A DNA stretch of 45,281 bases, from positions 1 through 45,281 of the forward strand of contig JAFZCU010000087.1 of the NCBI GenBank assembly GCA_017556145.1, read 5' to 3'. Under the pieces are notes generated by a model, which was given only the letters and a program-made list of their open reading frames with translations, did not search any database and had not been told where the DNA came from. The stretch comes from Prevotella sp. (GTDB taxonomy: Bacteria; Bacteroidota; Bacteroidia; Bacteroidales; Bacteroidaceae). The first letter of the stretch is position 1. Each line of letters starts with the position of its first letter. Made by a program: the position numbers and the translations under genes. This document shows, one piece after another, positions 1 to 7,485 of the stretch.

Positions 1-59
1 ATATATATTATATATAAGTATATTATAAATGATGATTGATACCTCATTGTCAATCAACA

Positions 60-87
60 AACTGTCAACTGTCAACTGTCAACTGTC
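60..87. repeat. Tandem heptamer array (AACTGTC)x4
   Basis: Four perfect head-to-tail copies of the 7-mer AACTGTC. The same 7-mer in the opposite orientation occurs at 5218-5236, near the other end of the primase/lysozyme island. Confidence 0.9.
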
Positions 88-198
88 ACCACCTCCCATT
101 GCTCGCATAACTATTTGACTCATACGGAATTGACATTATTTAACTAGGGAAACGAAAAAATTCTCGGCGTATTATTTTATAGTATCATGAGAATTATG

Positions 199-206
199 TA
201 ACTTTG
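199..206 (+). promoter_or_regulatory. Bacteroidetes-type -7 box (TAACTTTG) upstream of the gene at 325
   Basis: TAACTTTG matches the Bacteroidetes TAnnTTTG element. It would start a transcript near 213 with a leader of roughly 110 nt. No clear -33 TTTG is seen at the usual distance, only T-rich sequence. Confidence 0.5.
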
Positions 207-324
207 CGACCGCTATGCTCTGCTCTCGCGGATGGATCTCTTACCCTCTCGACGCCAACAATTTTTAGACTAAAATTACAAAAAAATATCATATCAGGCT
301 CGTAAGTCTGTCTCTATCAACCAA

Positions 325-750
325 ATGGAAATTCCTATTAACGCATCACTTGGAAACAAGGGTGATGGGGCTGATGCCGGCCCCATTCCCGAAGGGGGTG
401 GCGGTGGCTTTGGTCCCCGTTCCGAGGCGGAGTATAGGAAGATGCTTGATGAAGTCTACGGTCAGGTAATCGGAAAGCGAGATTTCGACAATGCTTACGC
501 CACTTTCACGATTGCCGCCCGTTCGCATGTGAAGATGGGCATGCCCGCCCGACTCATGTATGAATATCAGGACAAGCTGTCGGCACGGTATGCCAGGTTG
601 CAGGAACCTGTGCCGCCAGTCCAGCATATCGACCAGAATATCAGTATCGCTGGTAATAATACCGGCCCCTTTAAAGGCAATATCGGCCGACAGGACCTGA
701 GCCTCGGCCACCCTAAAGATGAAGACTCAACCCCCAAATTAATAGAATAA
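325..750 (+). CDS. Hypothetical protein with a Gly/Asn-rich motif (141 aa)
   Basis: I do not recognise the family. The N-terminus has a Pro/Gly-rich linker with five glycines in a row (about residues 20-30). A helical middle follows (residues 33-92, with the segment AEYRKMLDEVYG), then a motif ISIAGNNTGPFKGNI (about 106-120) and a polar tail. The next protein has a similar motif near its N-terminus (IAFNFGPVNGNV), so the pair may share an interaction element. Its stop codon overlaps the next start (TAATG at 748-752), which suggests translational coupling. Nothing predicts membrane insertion or export. As the first gene of the primase/lysozyme island it may be a regulatory or accessory protein, but no function can be given. 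Confidence 0.7.
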   Translation: MEIPINASLGNKGDGADAGPIPEGGGGGFGPRSEAEYRKMLDEVYGQVIGKRDFDNAYATFTIAARSHVKMGMPARLMYEYQDKLSARYARLQEPVPPVQHIDQNISIAGNNTGPFKGNIGRQDLSLGHPKDEDSTPKLIE

Positions 751-1220
751 TGACAGACGACCATCAAAACAAGGCGACACAGATTGCCTTCAACTTCGGA
801 CCGGTTAACGGCAATGTATTGCAACAGCATATCCATACGCCGCCGAGCCAGCCGGCAGAATCATACGATCAGGATTCGGATAGCGCGGAGCCTCAGGACA
901 AATCAGAGACTCGGGATAAAACAGAATCTTCGGAGCCCGGTAACCGACTGACGATTGCGCAAGCCGTGATCCTCTTCTCGGCCCTTTTGGGCGAACCGCT
1001 CGAACAAGGTTATGGCAAGCACAAGACCCAACTGGCAGAGTTGATCAGTCAGGTGACCGGCTACAAGGCCGGCAGTATCCGTCAGAAGATCATGGAAATC
1101 GGCAAAATGGACGTGTACCCCCACAATATCCAGCAGGATGCAGAAGCGGTCGCAAAAATAATTCAGCCGTATAACTCGCAGGCAGCCAGCGATATACGAA
1201 TTACATATCTCGATGAGTAA
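750..1220 (+). CDS. Hypothetical protein, disordered N-terminus and helical C-terminal domain (156 aa)
   Basis: Unknown family. Residues 1-25 carry the motif IAFNFGPVNGNV, resembling the motif in the preceding protein. Residues 30-65 are rich in Asp, Glu, Ser and Lys and probably disordered. From about residue 67 there is a compact helical domain that includes LTIAQAVILFSALLGE and QVTGYKAGSIRQKI, a pattern that could be a small DNA-binding or oligomerisation domain, though this is inference. The start codon overlaps the previous stop by one base. It is followed by a palindrome (1225-1247), a promoter box and a terminator hairpin, so the two-gene unit probably ends here. Confidence 0.7.
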   Translation: MTDDHQNKATQIAFNFGPVNGNVLQQHIHTPPSQPAESYDQDSDSAEPQDKSETRDKTESSEPGNRLTIAQAVILFSALLGEPLEQGYGKHKTQLAELISQVTGYKAGSIRQKIMEIGKMDVYPHNIQQDAEAVAKIIQPYNSQAASDIRITYLDE

Positions 1221-1224
1221 ACAA

Positions 1225-1247
1225 TTGTAGTACTACAAAGGTACTAC
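1225..1247. promoter_or_regulatory. Palindromic operator-like element
   Basis: A perfect 14-bp palindrome (TTGTAGTACTACAA, 1225-1238) overlaps a second inverted repeat (GTAGTAC 1227-1233 and GTACTAC 1241-1247). It lies 9 bp upstream of a TAnnTTTG box, so a bound regulator would contact the promoter. Operator function is inference. Confidence 0.5.
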
Positions 1248-1255
1248 ACCACCCG

Positions 1256-1263
1256 TAACTTTG
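1256..1263 (+). promoter_or_regulatory. TAACTTTG -7 box for the coiled-coil/lysozyme genes
   Basis: Matches TAnnTTTG. The predicted start near 1270 falls inside the left arm of the hairpin at 1263-1293, so a transcript from here cannot form that terminator. Confidence 0.55.
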
Positions 1264-1303
1264 CCCACGGATTTCAAAATGAAGTCTGTGGGCTTTTTCT
1301 TTT
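1263..1303 (+). terminator. Rho-independent terminator with an alternative-pairing arm
   Basis: GCCCACGGA (1263-1271) pairs with TCTGTGGGC (1285-1293, one G-U pair) and is followed by a T-rich run (1294-1303). A second GCCCAC copy at 1305-1310 can pair with the same GTGGGC arm (1288-1293), so two mutually exclusive hairpins are possible. Confidence 0.65.
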
Positions 1304-1337
1304 GGCCCACTTGTCTTACTTAAAAAATAAAAAAGGT

Positions 1338-1892
1338 ATGGAAAAAAACGAGAAACTGAATCAGGAACTGGCCGAAGTCCAGAAGGACCTGAGAAAGAAA
1401 CTGTACAAGATGCGCGTGTTGCGTAATGAACTGCACGCGACGAAGAATGAGCTACGGCAGACGCAGCGAACACTCTATCTGACCAACGACAAACTGAAGG
1501 ATGCGCTCGAGAAGATCAGCATGATGAAGCGGGCGACCGACGATACGGTGAGCATCCTGCGCGACTATCTCTTCCTCTGGCTCACGCCGATGAACCAGTT
1601 CCGTGTGAAGCGCATGCTGCGTTTCTACGACAAGCATCAGCAAGTCCGGATGATGAAAGCGCTGCTTAGTTTCGTCATCTTCAGCGAGAAGACCGAGTTT
1701 GAGCGCGAGGTGGAACGCTGGCATTTCAAGATCATCTGCGGCCAGATCGAGGAGGATGCCATCTCGCTGTCTACCCACTCGATGATGGTGCAGCTGTTTA
1801 AGAAGTACGGACTATTCAAGAAACTCGAGGTGCAGGCCAAGCCCGAAGCCCCCGAAAAGTCTGATTTTCGACCTCATGGCGAAGAATGGTAA
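1338..1892 (+). CDS. Coiled-coil hypothetical protein (184 aa)
   Basis: Unknown family. I chose the ATG at 1338 over the in-frame ATG at 1302 because 1302 sits in the hairpin region, while 1338 follows a purine-rich AAAAAGGT stretch. Residues 1-75 are strongly heptad-like and charged (segments such as KLNQELAEVQKDLRKKL), a long coiled coil. Residues 80-160 form a more globular helical part (LFLWLTPMNQFRVKRMLRFYD). The tail is Pro/Glu-rich. There is no signal peptide. The gene follows its own promoter box at 1256 and is separated from the lysozyme by a long inverted repeat. A structural or regulatory role within the island is possible but not shown. Confidence 0.7.
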   Translation: MEKNEKLNQELAEVQKDLRKKLYKMRVLRNELHATKNELRQTQRTLYLTNDKLKDALEKISMMKRATDDTVSILRDYLFLWLTPMNQFRVKRMLRFYDKHQQVRMMKALLSFVIFSEKTEFEREVERWHFKIICGQIEEDAISLSTHSMMVQLFKKYGLFKKLEVQAKPEAPEKSDFRPHGEEW

Positions 1893-1896
1893 AAAC

Positions 1897-2002
1897 TCAC
1901 ACAGATCTCACAGATCTCACAGATTTTTTAATCCTTCGGATTCTTTTTCAGAGCCATCGTCGCTTGCGGCGACTATCTGTGAGATCCGTGAGATCTGTGT
2001 GA
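1897..2002. repeat. Long inverted repeat with two nested hairpins
   Basis: A 28-bp arm at 1897-1924 matches the reverse complement of 1975-2002 at 27 of 28 positions. The arms consist of iterated TCACAGATC-like units. Between them lie AATCCttcGGATT (1930-1942) followed by CTTTTTC, which looks like a small terminator, and GTCGC/GCGAC (1959-1963 and 1969-1973). The transcript would fold as a large cruciform-like structure between the coiled-coil and lysozyme genes. Confidence 0.85.
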
Positions 2003-2047
2003 CATAAAAAAATTAGATTGGAATTAAAAAAATAGGAGGTTAAAAAA

Positions 2048-2482
2048 ATGAGAGCAAGTGAAAGTTTGATTCAGAAACTGAAGGCGTTTGAGGGGCTGCG
2101 ATTAGAGGCGTATCGCGATGCAGCGGGCGTACCGACCATCGGCTATGGCCACACAAAAGGCGTCAGGATGGGCGACCGTCTGACAGAGTATTGGGCTGAC
2201 CAATTGTTGCGGAAGGATGTCGGCCAAGTGGCGTATGAAGTGATGCAGCTGGGTGTCGTCCACACGCAAGGCCAGTTGGATGCGCTGACATCGTTTGCCT
2301 TTAACCTGGGCATCGGCCGACTGATCCGCTCGACGCTGCTGAAAACTATCCGCAATGGCGGCTCGATGCATCAGATCCGAAAGGAGTTCATGCGCTGGGT
2401 GTATGCCGACGGCAAACGCCTGAAGGGACTCGAGAAGCGCCGCAAATGGGAAGCCGACAGATTCTTTGAGAGTGAAAAGTGA
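2048..2482 (+). CDS. T4-type lysozyme (GH24 endolysin)
   Basis: This enzyme hydrolyses the beta-1,4 bond between N-acetylmuramic acid and N-acetylglucosamine in peptidoglycan. The GH24 catalytic triad spacing is exact: Glu15, Asp24 and Thr30 correspond to T4 lysozyme Glu11, Asp20 and Thr26, within the signature FEGLRLEAYRDAAGVPTIGY. Length 144 aa is normal for phage lysozymes. No signal peptide is present, so release would need a holin or lysis; none is seen nearby. A strong AGGAGG (2034-2039) lies 8 nt before the ATG, unusual for Bacteroidetes, where Shine-Dalgarno sites are weak. Lysozymes or amidases beside VirE-type primases are common in Bacteroidales islands of unclear role, possibly phage-derived. 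Confidence 0.93.
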   Translation: MRASESLIQKLKAFEGLRLEAYRDAAGVPTIGYGHTKGVRMGDRLTEYWADQLLRKDVGQVAYEVMQLGVVHTQGQLDALTSFAFNLGIGRLIRSTLLKTIRNGGSMHQIRKEFMRWVYADGKRLKGLEKRRKWEADRFFESEK

Positions 2483-2509
2483 AAAATTTGCTACCGAAAC
2501 AGAGTAATT

Positions 2510-2896
2510 ATGAGAACAAAAACAATGAGCAAGACTAACAGAACAATGACAACAGTGGTGAGCGGCACAGCTGCTTTCAGCGAGAGTGAGAAAAAGGGAA
2601 AGTCGATCGGTTTCACACCGAAGACGAGTGGTAACAAACTCCTACAGGGCTTCAATGGTAATGCCTATGTGATAACGTCACCCGACGGCCGGTTTGTGGT
2701 GAAGATCAAAAAGAGAGACTGGCGGGATACGAACGTCGTCAAACGGATGAATCACGGTTGTCTGACGTTGACCAGGGACAATGCCGTTCTGCTGACCATC
2801 AAGGTCTTCCATCCCGAGGAGAACGATGTCCCGCGAATCCTCATCAACGAGGCGTGGGAGGCTGCCGAGGCTTACAGAGAGTTGACGGAGAACTAA
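2510..2896 (+). CDS. Hypothetical protein (128 aa)
   Basis: Unknown family. The N-terminus is basic and Ser/Thr-rich, with other possible ATG starts at 2525 and 2546. The body is mixed alpha/beta with a region GRFVVKIKKRDWRDTNVV (about residues 60-77), a strand VLLTIKVFHPEE (about 93-104) and a C-terminal helix INEAWEAAEAYREL. There is no signal peptide or TM segment. It lies 27 bp after the lysozyme and 50 bp before the primase, so it is probably co-transcribed with both. The 3' end of the lysozyme gene just upstream carries a short AGTGAAA repeat (about 2471-2484). Confidence 0.65.
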   Translation: MRTKTMSKTNRTMTTVVSGTAAFSESEKKGKSIGFTPKTSGNKLLQGFNGNAYVITSPDGRFVVKIKKRDWRDTNVVKRMNHGCLTLTRDNAVLLTIKVFHPEENDVPRILINEAWEAAEAYRELTEN

Positions 2897-2946
2897 CCGA
2901 TGACGCCCGGACAATCGAACCTGACAACACACACAAAAACTACTGA

Positions 2947-5262
2947 ATGATATATTACATTACGTACGACGGGGCCAGGCATAAGTTGGCCTGCCCCGTC
3001 AAGGACAGGGCAGAGCTGATGCGGCTCCGCCATTCAAGTCAGAACCGCAGGAATCTGAAGAATTTCCATAAAGGCGACAAAAAGGCGAAGACCAGACTGT
3101 TGCAACTGGCCTACAATGCGCGGCCCGTCAATGGCCGGTTGGCAGGCTGCAAGCACATAGGCAGTTTCTTCTTCCACGATGTCGACTGCTATGACCAGCA
3201 GCAGTCGGTAGCCTACAAGGAACTGATTCTGAACAGGAAGGACGAGATCGGCCTGATGATGCTCGAACGCTCGGCCAGCGGCGGATGGCATCTGGTATGC
3301 CGTCGTGAACGGGGCAAGACCATCCTCGAGAATCAGGTGCGCGTGGCCAGCATCCTGAAGATTGAGATGGATACGAGTGCGCACGACCTGCAGCGCGTGG
3401 TATTCTCGACTAGCGGCTCGGAGGAGGATCTGCCCTATCTCGACGATGCACTGTTTGAGGAACCGATGTCGGTAGAAGAGTCGGCGGCAGAGTATCAGGC
3501 CCTGTCGGAACGCGAGGCCAACGGCGAAGAGGAACTGCCCGAAGGTGCCAAGCAGGCCAACAAGCACTACCGGCCTTGGGAAGAGACGATGGAAGATGTC
3601 GGTCCTCAGCCATCAAACATCAGCCCTCAGCCATCAGACATCACCCATCACACCTATCCAACGGACTACCACGGCATCCCCTTTACAGCCATTCTGAAAC
3701 GCTATTGGGAGGTAAACAACAAAGGCTTTGAGCCGACAGAGGGCGACCGCGACACGCTGACTTTCCAACTGGCCTCCGACCTGCGACATATCTGCGGCAA
3801 GAATGCCGACTGGCTCGACCAGGTGATACCCTGCTACGACCATTTCCCCATTGAGGAGAAACGACAGAAAATCAAGAACGCCCTCAGCAGCAAGTTCGAG
3901 TCGATGCCGCAACGTCTGAAGGTGGTGCTTGAAAGCCTCGAACGCGAGAAATCACGTCAAGGGAATACTGCAGCGGAGACGCGCCCAGCCATTGAGGACG
4001 TACCGCCGGAAATGCCCGAACCGCTGCCGGCATTGATCGACCTGCTGGTGTCGCGAACACCTGATATCTACAAGGCGGCGGTGGCACATGCCGTCTTTCC
4101 CTCGTTGGCCGTCCATTTGTGGAAGGTGTATTTCCGATACATCGACAACAAGCGCCATGAGGCCACGTTGATGAACTGTCTGATGGCAGGGACGGGCGCA
4201 GGCAAGGACTGCATCTCCGACCCCATCGACCACATCATGGCCGACATCCGTGAGCGCGATGCAGAGAACATGCGGCGCGAGAAGGCGTGGAAGAACGAGG
4301 TCAACTCGAAGGGCGCCAACAAGGACAAGAAGCAGCGGCCCGAAGGACTTGTCATCCAGGAGATCGATGCCGACATGACCAACCCCGCCTTCGTGATGCG
4401 TACGGCCGAGGCAGAAGAGCATTTCCTCTACGTGAAGCTGAACGAGATCGACCAGTTCGACGCACTGAAAGGCAACGGACGGACGGGTTCGCAGTTCCAG
4501 ATCATGTGTCTGGCCTTTGATCCCAACAACCGCTACGGACAGACGCGTATCGGCACGCAATCCATCACCGAGCGTGTACAGATCCGGTTCAACTGGAATG
4601 CGGCGACCACGATTCAGAAGGGGCAGCGCTATTTCCAACGGGTGCTGACCGACGGCCCCATCTCGCGTATCAACTTCTGTACGATACCAGAGCGTGAGAT
4701 CGGTGCGGAGATTCCGCGATACGGTGAGTATGATGCCGCTTTCGACGAGGCGCTGAAACCCTATATCGAACGGCTCTGTGCGGCTCGCGGCGATGTGGAC
4801 TGTCCTGAGGCTTTCGTGTTGGCGGAGCGGCTATGTCGAGAGTGTGCCGAGTTCGCACAATTGTCGCAGTCGCGTACCTACGAGAACCTGAGTTTCCGTG
4901 CCAATGTGATTGCCTGGCTGAAGGCCTGCGTGCTCTACGTGGCCAACGGCTGCCAGTGGGACGAACGCTTTGAGCCCTTCATCCGCTGGTCGTTACAGTA
5001 TGACATGTGGTGCAAGATGCACTTCTTCGGCGCGGCCATCGACAATGCCAACAACGTGATGGAGAACGGTCCGCGCCGCGGCCCTCAGAATCTGCTGACA
5101 CTGCTGCCGGAGGTCTTTTCACGCGACGATGCCGACCGCATCCGCAAGCAGGAAGGCCTCGGCTCAAAAGGCACGGCGAAGATGATCTCGCAATGGAAAA
5201 CCCGCGGCTACATTCTTCAGTTGACAGTTGACAGTTTCCAGAATCTGAGATTCAAGGGATAA
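2947..5262 (+). CDS. VirE/BT4734-type primase fused to a DUF3987-type ATPase (771 aa)
   Basis: Probable mobile-element replication protein. The N-terminal domain (about 1-170) has archaeo-eukaryotic-primase-like signatures: HDVD (Asp78, Asp80), SGGWH (His115) and a later Asp147 in AHDLQR. A low-complexity linker (about 220-240) is built from a 7-bp DNA repeat. A helical primase-C-like segment follows (about 255-320). The C-terminal half has a P-loop, AGTGAGKD at 414-421, where the usual Ser/Thr after Lys420 is Asp, and a NEIDQFDAL segment that may be Walker B. This order fits Bacteroidales island primases (VirE N-terminal plus DUF3987). The last codons run through an AGTTGAC-type heptamer repeat, so the C-terminus may be a recent extension. 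No integrase or origin is recognised nearby. Confidence 0.85.
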   Translation: MIYYITYDGARHKLACPVKDRAELMRLRHSSQNRRNLKNFHKGDKKAKTRLLQLAYNARPVNGRLAGCKHIGSFFFHDVDCYDQQQSVAYKELILNRKDEIGLMMLERSASGGWHLVCRRERGKTILENQVRVASILKIEMDTSAHDLQRVVFSTSGSEEDLPYLDDALFEEPMSVEESAAEYQALSEREANGEEELPEGAKQANKHYRPWEETMEDVGPQPSNISPQPSDITHHTYPTDYHGIPFTAILKRYWEVNNKGFEPTEGDRDTLTFQLASDLRHICGKNADWLDQVIPCYDHFPIEEKRQKIKNALSSKFESMPQRLKVVLESLEREKSRQGNTAAETRPAIEDVPPEMPEPLPALIDLLVSRTPDIYKAAVAHAVFPSLAVHLWKVYFRYIDNKRHEATLMNCLMAGTGAGKDCISDPIDHIMADIRERDAENMRREKAWKNEVNSKGANKDKKQRPEGLVIQEIDADMTNPAFVMRTAEAEEHFLYVKLNEIDQFDALKGNGRTGSQFQIMCLAFDPNNRYGQTRIGTQSITERVQIRFNWNAATTIQKGQRYFQRVLTDGPISRINFCTIPEREIGAEIPRYGEYDAAFDEALKPYIERLCAARGDVDCPEAFVLAERLCRECAEFAQLSQSRTYENLSFRANVIAWLKACVLYVANGCQWDERFEPFIRWSLQYDMWCKMHFFGAAIDNANNVMENGPRRGPQNLLTLLPEVFSRDDADRIRKQEGLGSKGTAKMISQWKTRGYILQLTVDSFQNLRFKG
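3607..3655. repeat. Degenerate heptamer array inside the primase gene
   Basis: Seven consecutive 7-mers with consensus CAGCCAT (variants CAAACAT, CAGCCCT, CAGACAT, CACCCAT, CACACCT). They encode the flexible linker QPSNISPQPSDITHHT between the primase and downstream domains. Confidence 0.8.
5218..5236. repeat. Heptamer repeat (GACAGTT) at the primase 3' end
   Basis: CAGTT followed by two copies of GACAGTT. This is the reverse complement of the AACTGTC array at 60-87 and encodes the primase C-terminal residues QLTVDS. Confidence 0.85.
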
Positions 5263-5307
5263 AGGTCGTAAGTAAAAATAAAGAGAACTGGACATCGAAT
5301 CACACAA

Positions 5308-5346
5308 ATCCCCCTCGCAGTTAAATGGCTGCGAGGGGATTATTGT
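5308..5346 (+). terminator. Rho-independent terminator after the primase gene
   Basis: CTCGCAG (5314-5320) pairs with CTGCGAG (5329-5335), extended by C/G and A/T pairs on both sides with one bulged C. The loop is short and T-rich sequence (ATTATTGTTT) follows. Confidence 0.8.
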
Positions 5347-5477
5347 TTAAACTTCCCAAATTGTTGTAAAGTGGAGGAATGCACATTACTATATACAGCC
5401 AATTATACCCATCGTTCCTTTTACACCGTGTGTTAATGTGCGTTTTTCGGGAAACTGCAAACAAAAACCGAGAAAAA

Positions 5478-5509
5478 TTTGGAATTATTGCAAAAATACT
5501 TTATCTTTG
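5478..5509 (+). promoter_or_regulatory. Bacteroidetes promoter for the gene at 5552
   Basis: TTTG (5478-5481), a 20-bp spacer and TATCTTTG (5502-5509) match the Bacteroidetes consensus well. A start near 5516 leaves a leader of about 36 nt and excludes the upstream in-frame ATG at 5438. Confidence 0.75.
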
Positions 5510-5551
5510 CAATATGAACACGAAAAACCTATACATAAATATTGGGGTGTT

Positions 5552-7165
5552 ATGGAGCGCAAGCTAATTATTATCAACGATGTAGTAACAAGTAAAGTAA
5601 AAAGTGATATGAGTGAGGAATATTATAATAATTTGTTAAAGATATCTCAGTATCTTCTTGAACATAAGAATACGGTGATATCTGAAGACGAACTGGAAAT
5701 AATTTCGCCGCAATATAAAGATCAAATTATCAATACTCTTATTGACAAAGAAATTGTCGTAAGTACAAAAGATGGTTTATTGTTTGATGACGGTGATGCT
5801 ATTGTCTTGAATTCATATCTGGATGAAATCAAAGAGTTTTTACCCCAAAAGAAAAATCACCCAAAGAAAAACCGGATAATAGATATTCTGAAGAAAATTG
5901 GAGCAGTCATTACTTGGTTTTCCGCATTTATTACTTTATTAGTAAGTGTACCTATAATTTTAAGTTGGTTTGATGAGAGTTATCCTACCTTTAATCTTTA
6001 TTACAATGGTAGAAATGCAAAAAGTGGAGAAATACGTAATATAATAGTATGCTTTGATGACACAACAAAGGCAAGATCAATTGCAGAAATTTTCCCTGTT
6101 TTTAAAAATGTAACCAGTCTTAGCGCAAAGGATTTCGCAATGATATATACCCTAAAAATTGATAGCTTGTCAATCGAACCCAAGGAAAGTGACTTTAAAC
6201 TTTCATATGATGGTGATAATAATTATACTCTCAAATATAACGAATCAATGTTTCCTGCTCATTTTATTGTGAAGGAACCAATTTGCAAATTGAGACTCAT
6301 TGGCTTAGAAGGATTGCTAAAGATGGAAGTGATGGCCACTTACGACGGCGTGCCAAGTCCATATAAATTTAGTACCAATACGCATTTCTTGTATATTAAC
6401 TCCCAAGGGCTTGATTATAAAAAATGGAAGAGGAGTTGCATGAAAAAAATATACGACAATTTCTATAGCGAAAGAACTGATATTTTATATTCGTCAGCAA
6501 GATATGATAAAGAATATGAGTTTGACAGAAGGATTGTAAGTACAAGAACTAATAATGAAGAACTCGCTGAAATTATTAAAGATTCATTACTACTTGTTGA
6601 ACAATCAGCAAATATTGCATCTCCTAAATCAGAGACTCCACAACCTTCATTACGACCTGAAGCACGTACATCATCAAATAATTCACGTTCATCACGATCC
6701 AGAGTTAATAATAGTAATTCTGCAGAACATCATAGCATTACTAAGCCAAAATTGGAAGACTTTGTGGAACCAGAGTTTAACGGTAAAATAGGCATTAAGG
6801 ATTATGTAGTTATAGAGAGAGAAAAGGGTGTCGATTCTCTTGTGTTGAATATTTATAATGGTCGCGTACCATATACCACTATAATAGCCACATTATATCT
6901 GCAAAACAAAGATTCTGGTAACATTGATACTTTAAAAAGGGAGATAACATTGCAAGAACGAGAAAACAAAATCACAATTCCAATAAAAGAGAATTATAGT
7001 TATGTAAATTGCTCTATTAGCAAAATAGAATCAAAAGAAGAAGTAGATACGAATAAAATATCAAAATTTGAAATAGCATTAGTTATAATATTGATTGCAT
7101 TTGGGGCTATCTTGATTAGGCTAGGCATGTATTTGTTTAAAGGTGGGAAATCCGCGCGCATTTAA
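5552..7165 (+). CDS. Two-TM protein of unknown function (537 aa)
   Basis: Not recognised. The ATG at 5552 was chosen because a good promoter box ends at 5509; the reading frame is open further upstream to 5438. Residues 15-95 are helical and soluble and could be a winged-helix-like unit. A TM segment lies at about 116-139. A long beta-rich region follows (about 140-440), then a Ser/Asn/Arg-rich linker, a second small beta-rich part, and a C-terminal TM segment at about 507-529 ending in a short basic tail. The topology suggests a beta-rich central region on one side of the membrane with the N-terminal domain on the other. Base composition is markedly more AT-rich than the primase gene upstream, which fits acquired DNA. 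No partner gene is obvious: the next genes are on the other strand. Confidence 0.75.
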   Translation: MERKLIIINDVVTSKVKSDMSEEYYNNLLKISQYLLEHKNTVISEDELEIISPQYKDQIINTLIDKEIVVSTKDGLLFDDGDAIVLNSYLDEIKEFLPQKKNHPKKNRIIDILKKIGAVITWFSAFITLLVSVPIILSWFDESYPTFNLYYNGRNAKSGEIRNIIVCFDDTTKARSIAEIFPVFKNVTSLSAKDFAMIYTLKIDSLSIEPKESDFKLSYDGDNNYTLKYNESMFPAHFIVKEPICKLRLIGLEGLLKMEVMATYDGVPSPYKFSTNTHFLYINSQGLDYKKWKRSCMKKIYDNFYSERTDILYSSARYDKEYEFDRRIVSTRTNNEELAEIIKDSLLLVEQSANIASPKSETPQPSLRPEARTSSNNSRSSRSRVNNSNSAEHHSITKPKLEDFVEPEFNGKIGIKDYVVIEREKGVDSLVLNIYNGRVPYTTIIATLYLQNKDSGNIDTLKREITLQERENKITIPIKENYSYVNCSISKIESKEEVDTNKISKFEIALVIILIAFGAILIRLGMYLFKGGKSARI

Positions 7166-7481
7166 CCTACGAGGGCAAGCGGCGTTGAACCCTTCTAGCA
7201 AAATTAGATTAACCCCTTGTGGCAAAAAAATATGACCACCTGAAGCGATAGCTTTTCGAGGACTATTTGTAGTTTTGCGATACCAAGTAGCCGTGAGGAC
7301 AGATCTGAGTCATACCCAAGCACCTATCTCTGTGACTCCTCACAAAACAACGTGTCACTTCATCAGTTTATAGATAAGGTTGGTGTGGATTAAAAGAGTT
7401 CCAGTATTACTATGTAACAAAACTACAAAAATAGAACAGGGAATTTCAAGCATAGTGACACAAAGGGGCACCTCTGTGTCA
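7166..7481. other. Intergenic region between convergent genes
   Basis: No gene is supported. It contains an interrupted hairpin (GTGAGGA 7293-7299 plus GTCA 7309-7312, pairing with the continuous arm at 7333-7343) and ends with a perfect inverted repeat that overlaps the stop codon of the minus-strand gene. Confidence 0.6.
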
Positions 7482-7485
7482 CTAT
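7452..7485. terminator. Inverted repeat, probable terminator of the minus-strand secreted-protein operon
   Basis: ATAGTGACAC (7452-7461) and GTGTCACTAT (7476-7485) pair perfectly, with partial pairing inside. The right arm includes the stop codon of the gene at 7482. There is no strong T-run, so its role as terminator is moderate inference. Confidence 0.5.

Larger units (their letters stand above)
1..324. other. AT-rich non-coding left edge
   Basis: No gene is seen here. The first 30 bases are almost pure A/T. A short inverted repeat (TGATTGA at 33-39, TCAATCA at 50-56) is followed by a heptamer array and, at 199-206, a promoter -7 box. The rest (207-324) reads as the untranslated leader of the gene at 325. 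Confidence 0.6.

Noticed and set aside
60..87. CRISPR array
   Set aside because: The 7-bp units have no spacers and no cas genes are near.
325..5262. Complete prophage
   Set aside because: Lysozyme and primase are present but there are no capsid, terminase, tail, holin or integrase genes.
5438..5551. N-terminal extension of the two-TM protein
   Set aside because: The extension spans the promoter boxes at 5478-5509, so it would not be in the main transcript.
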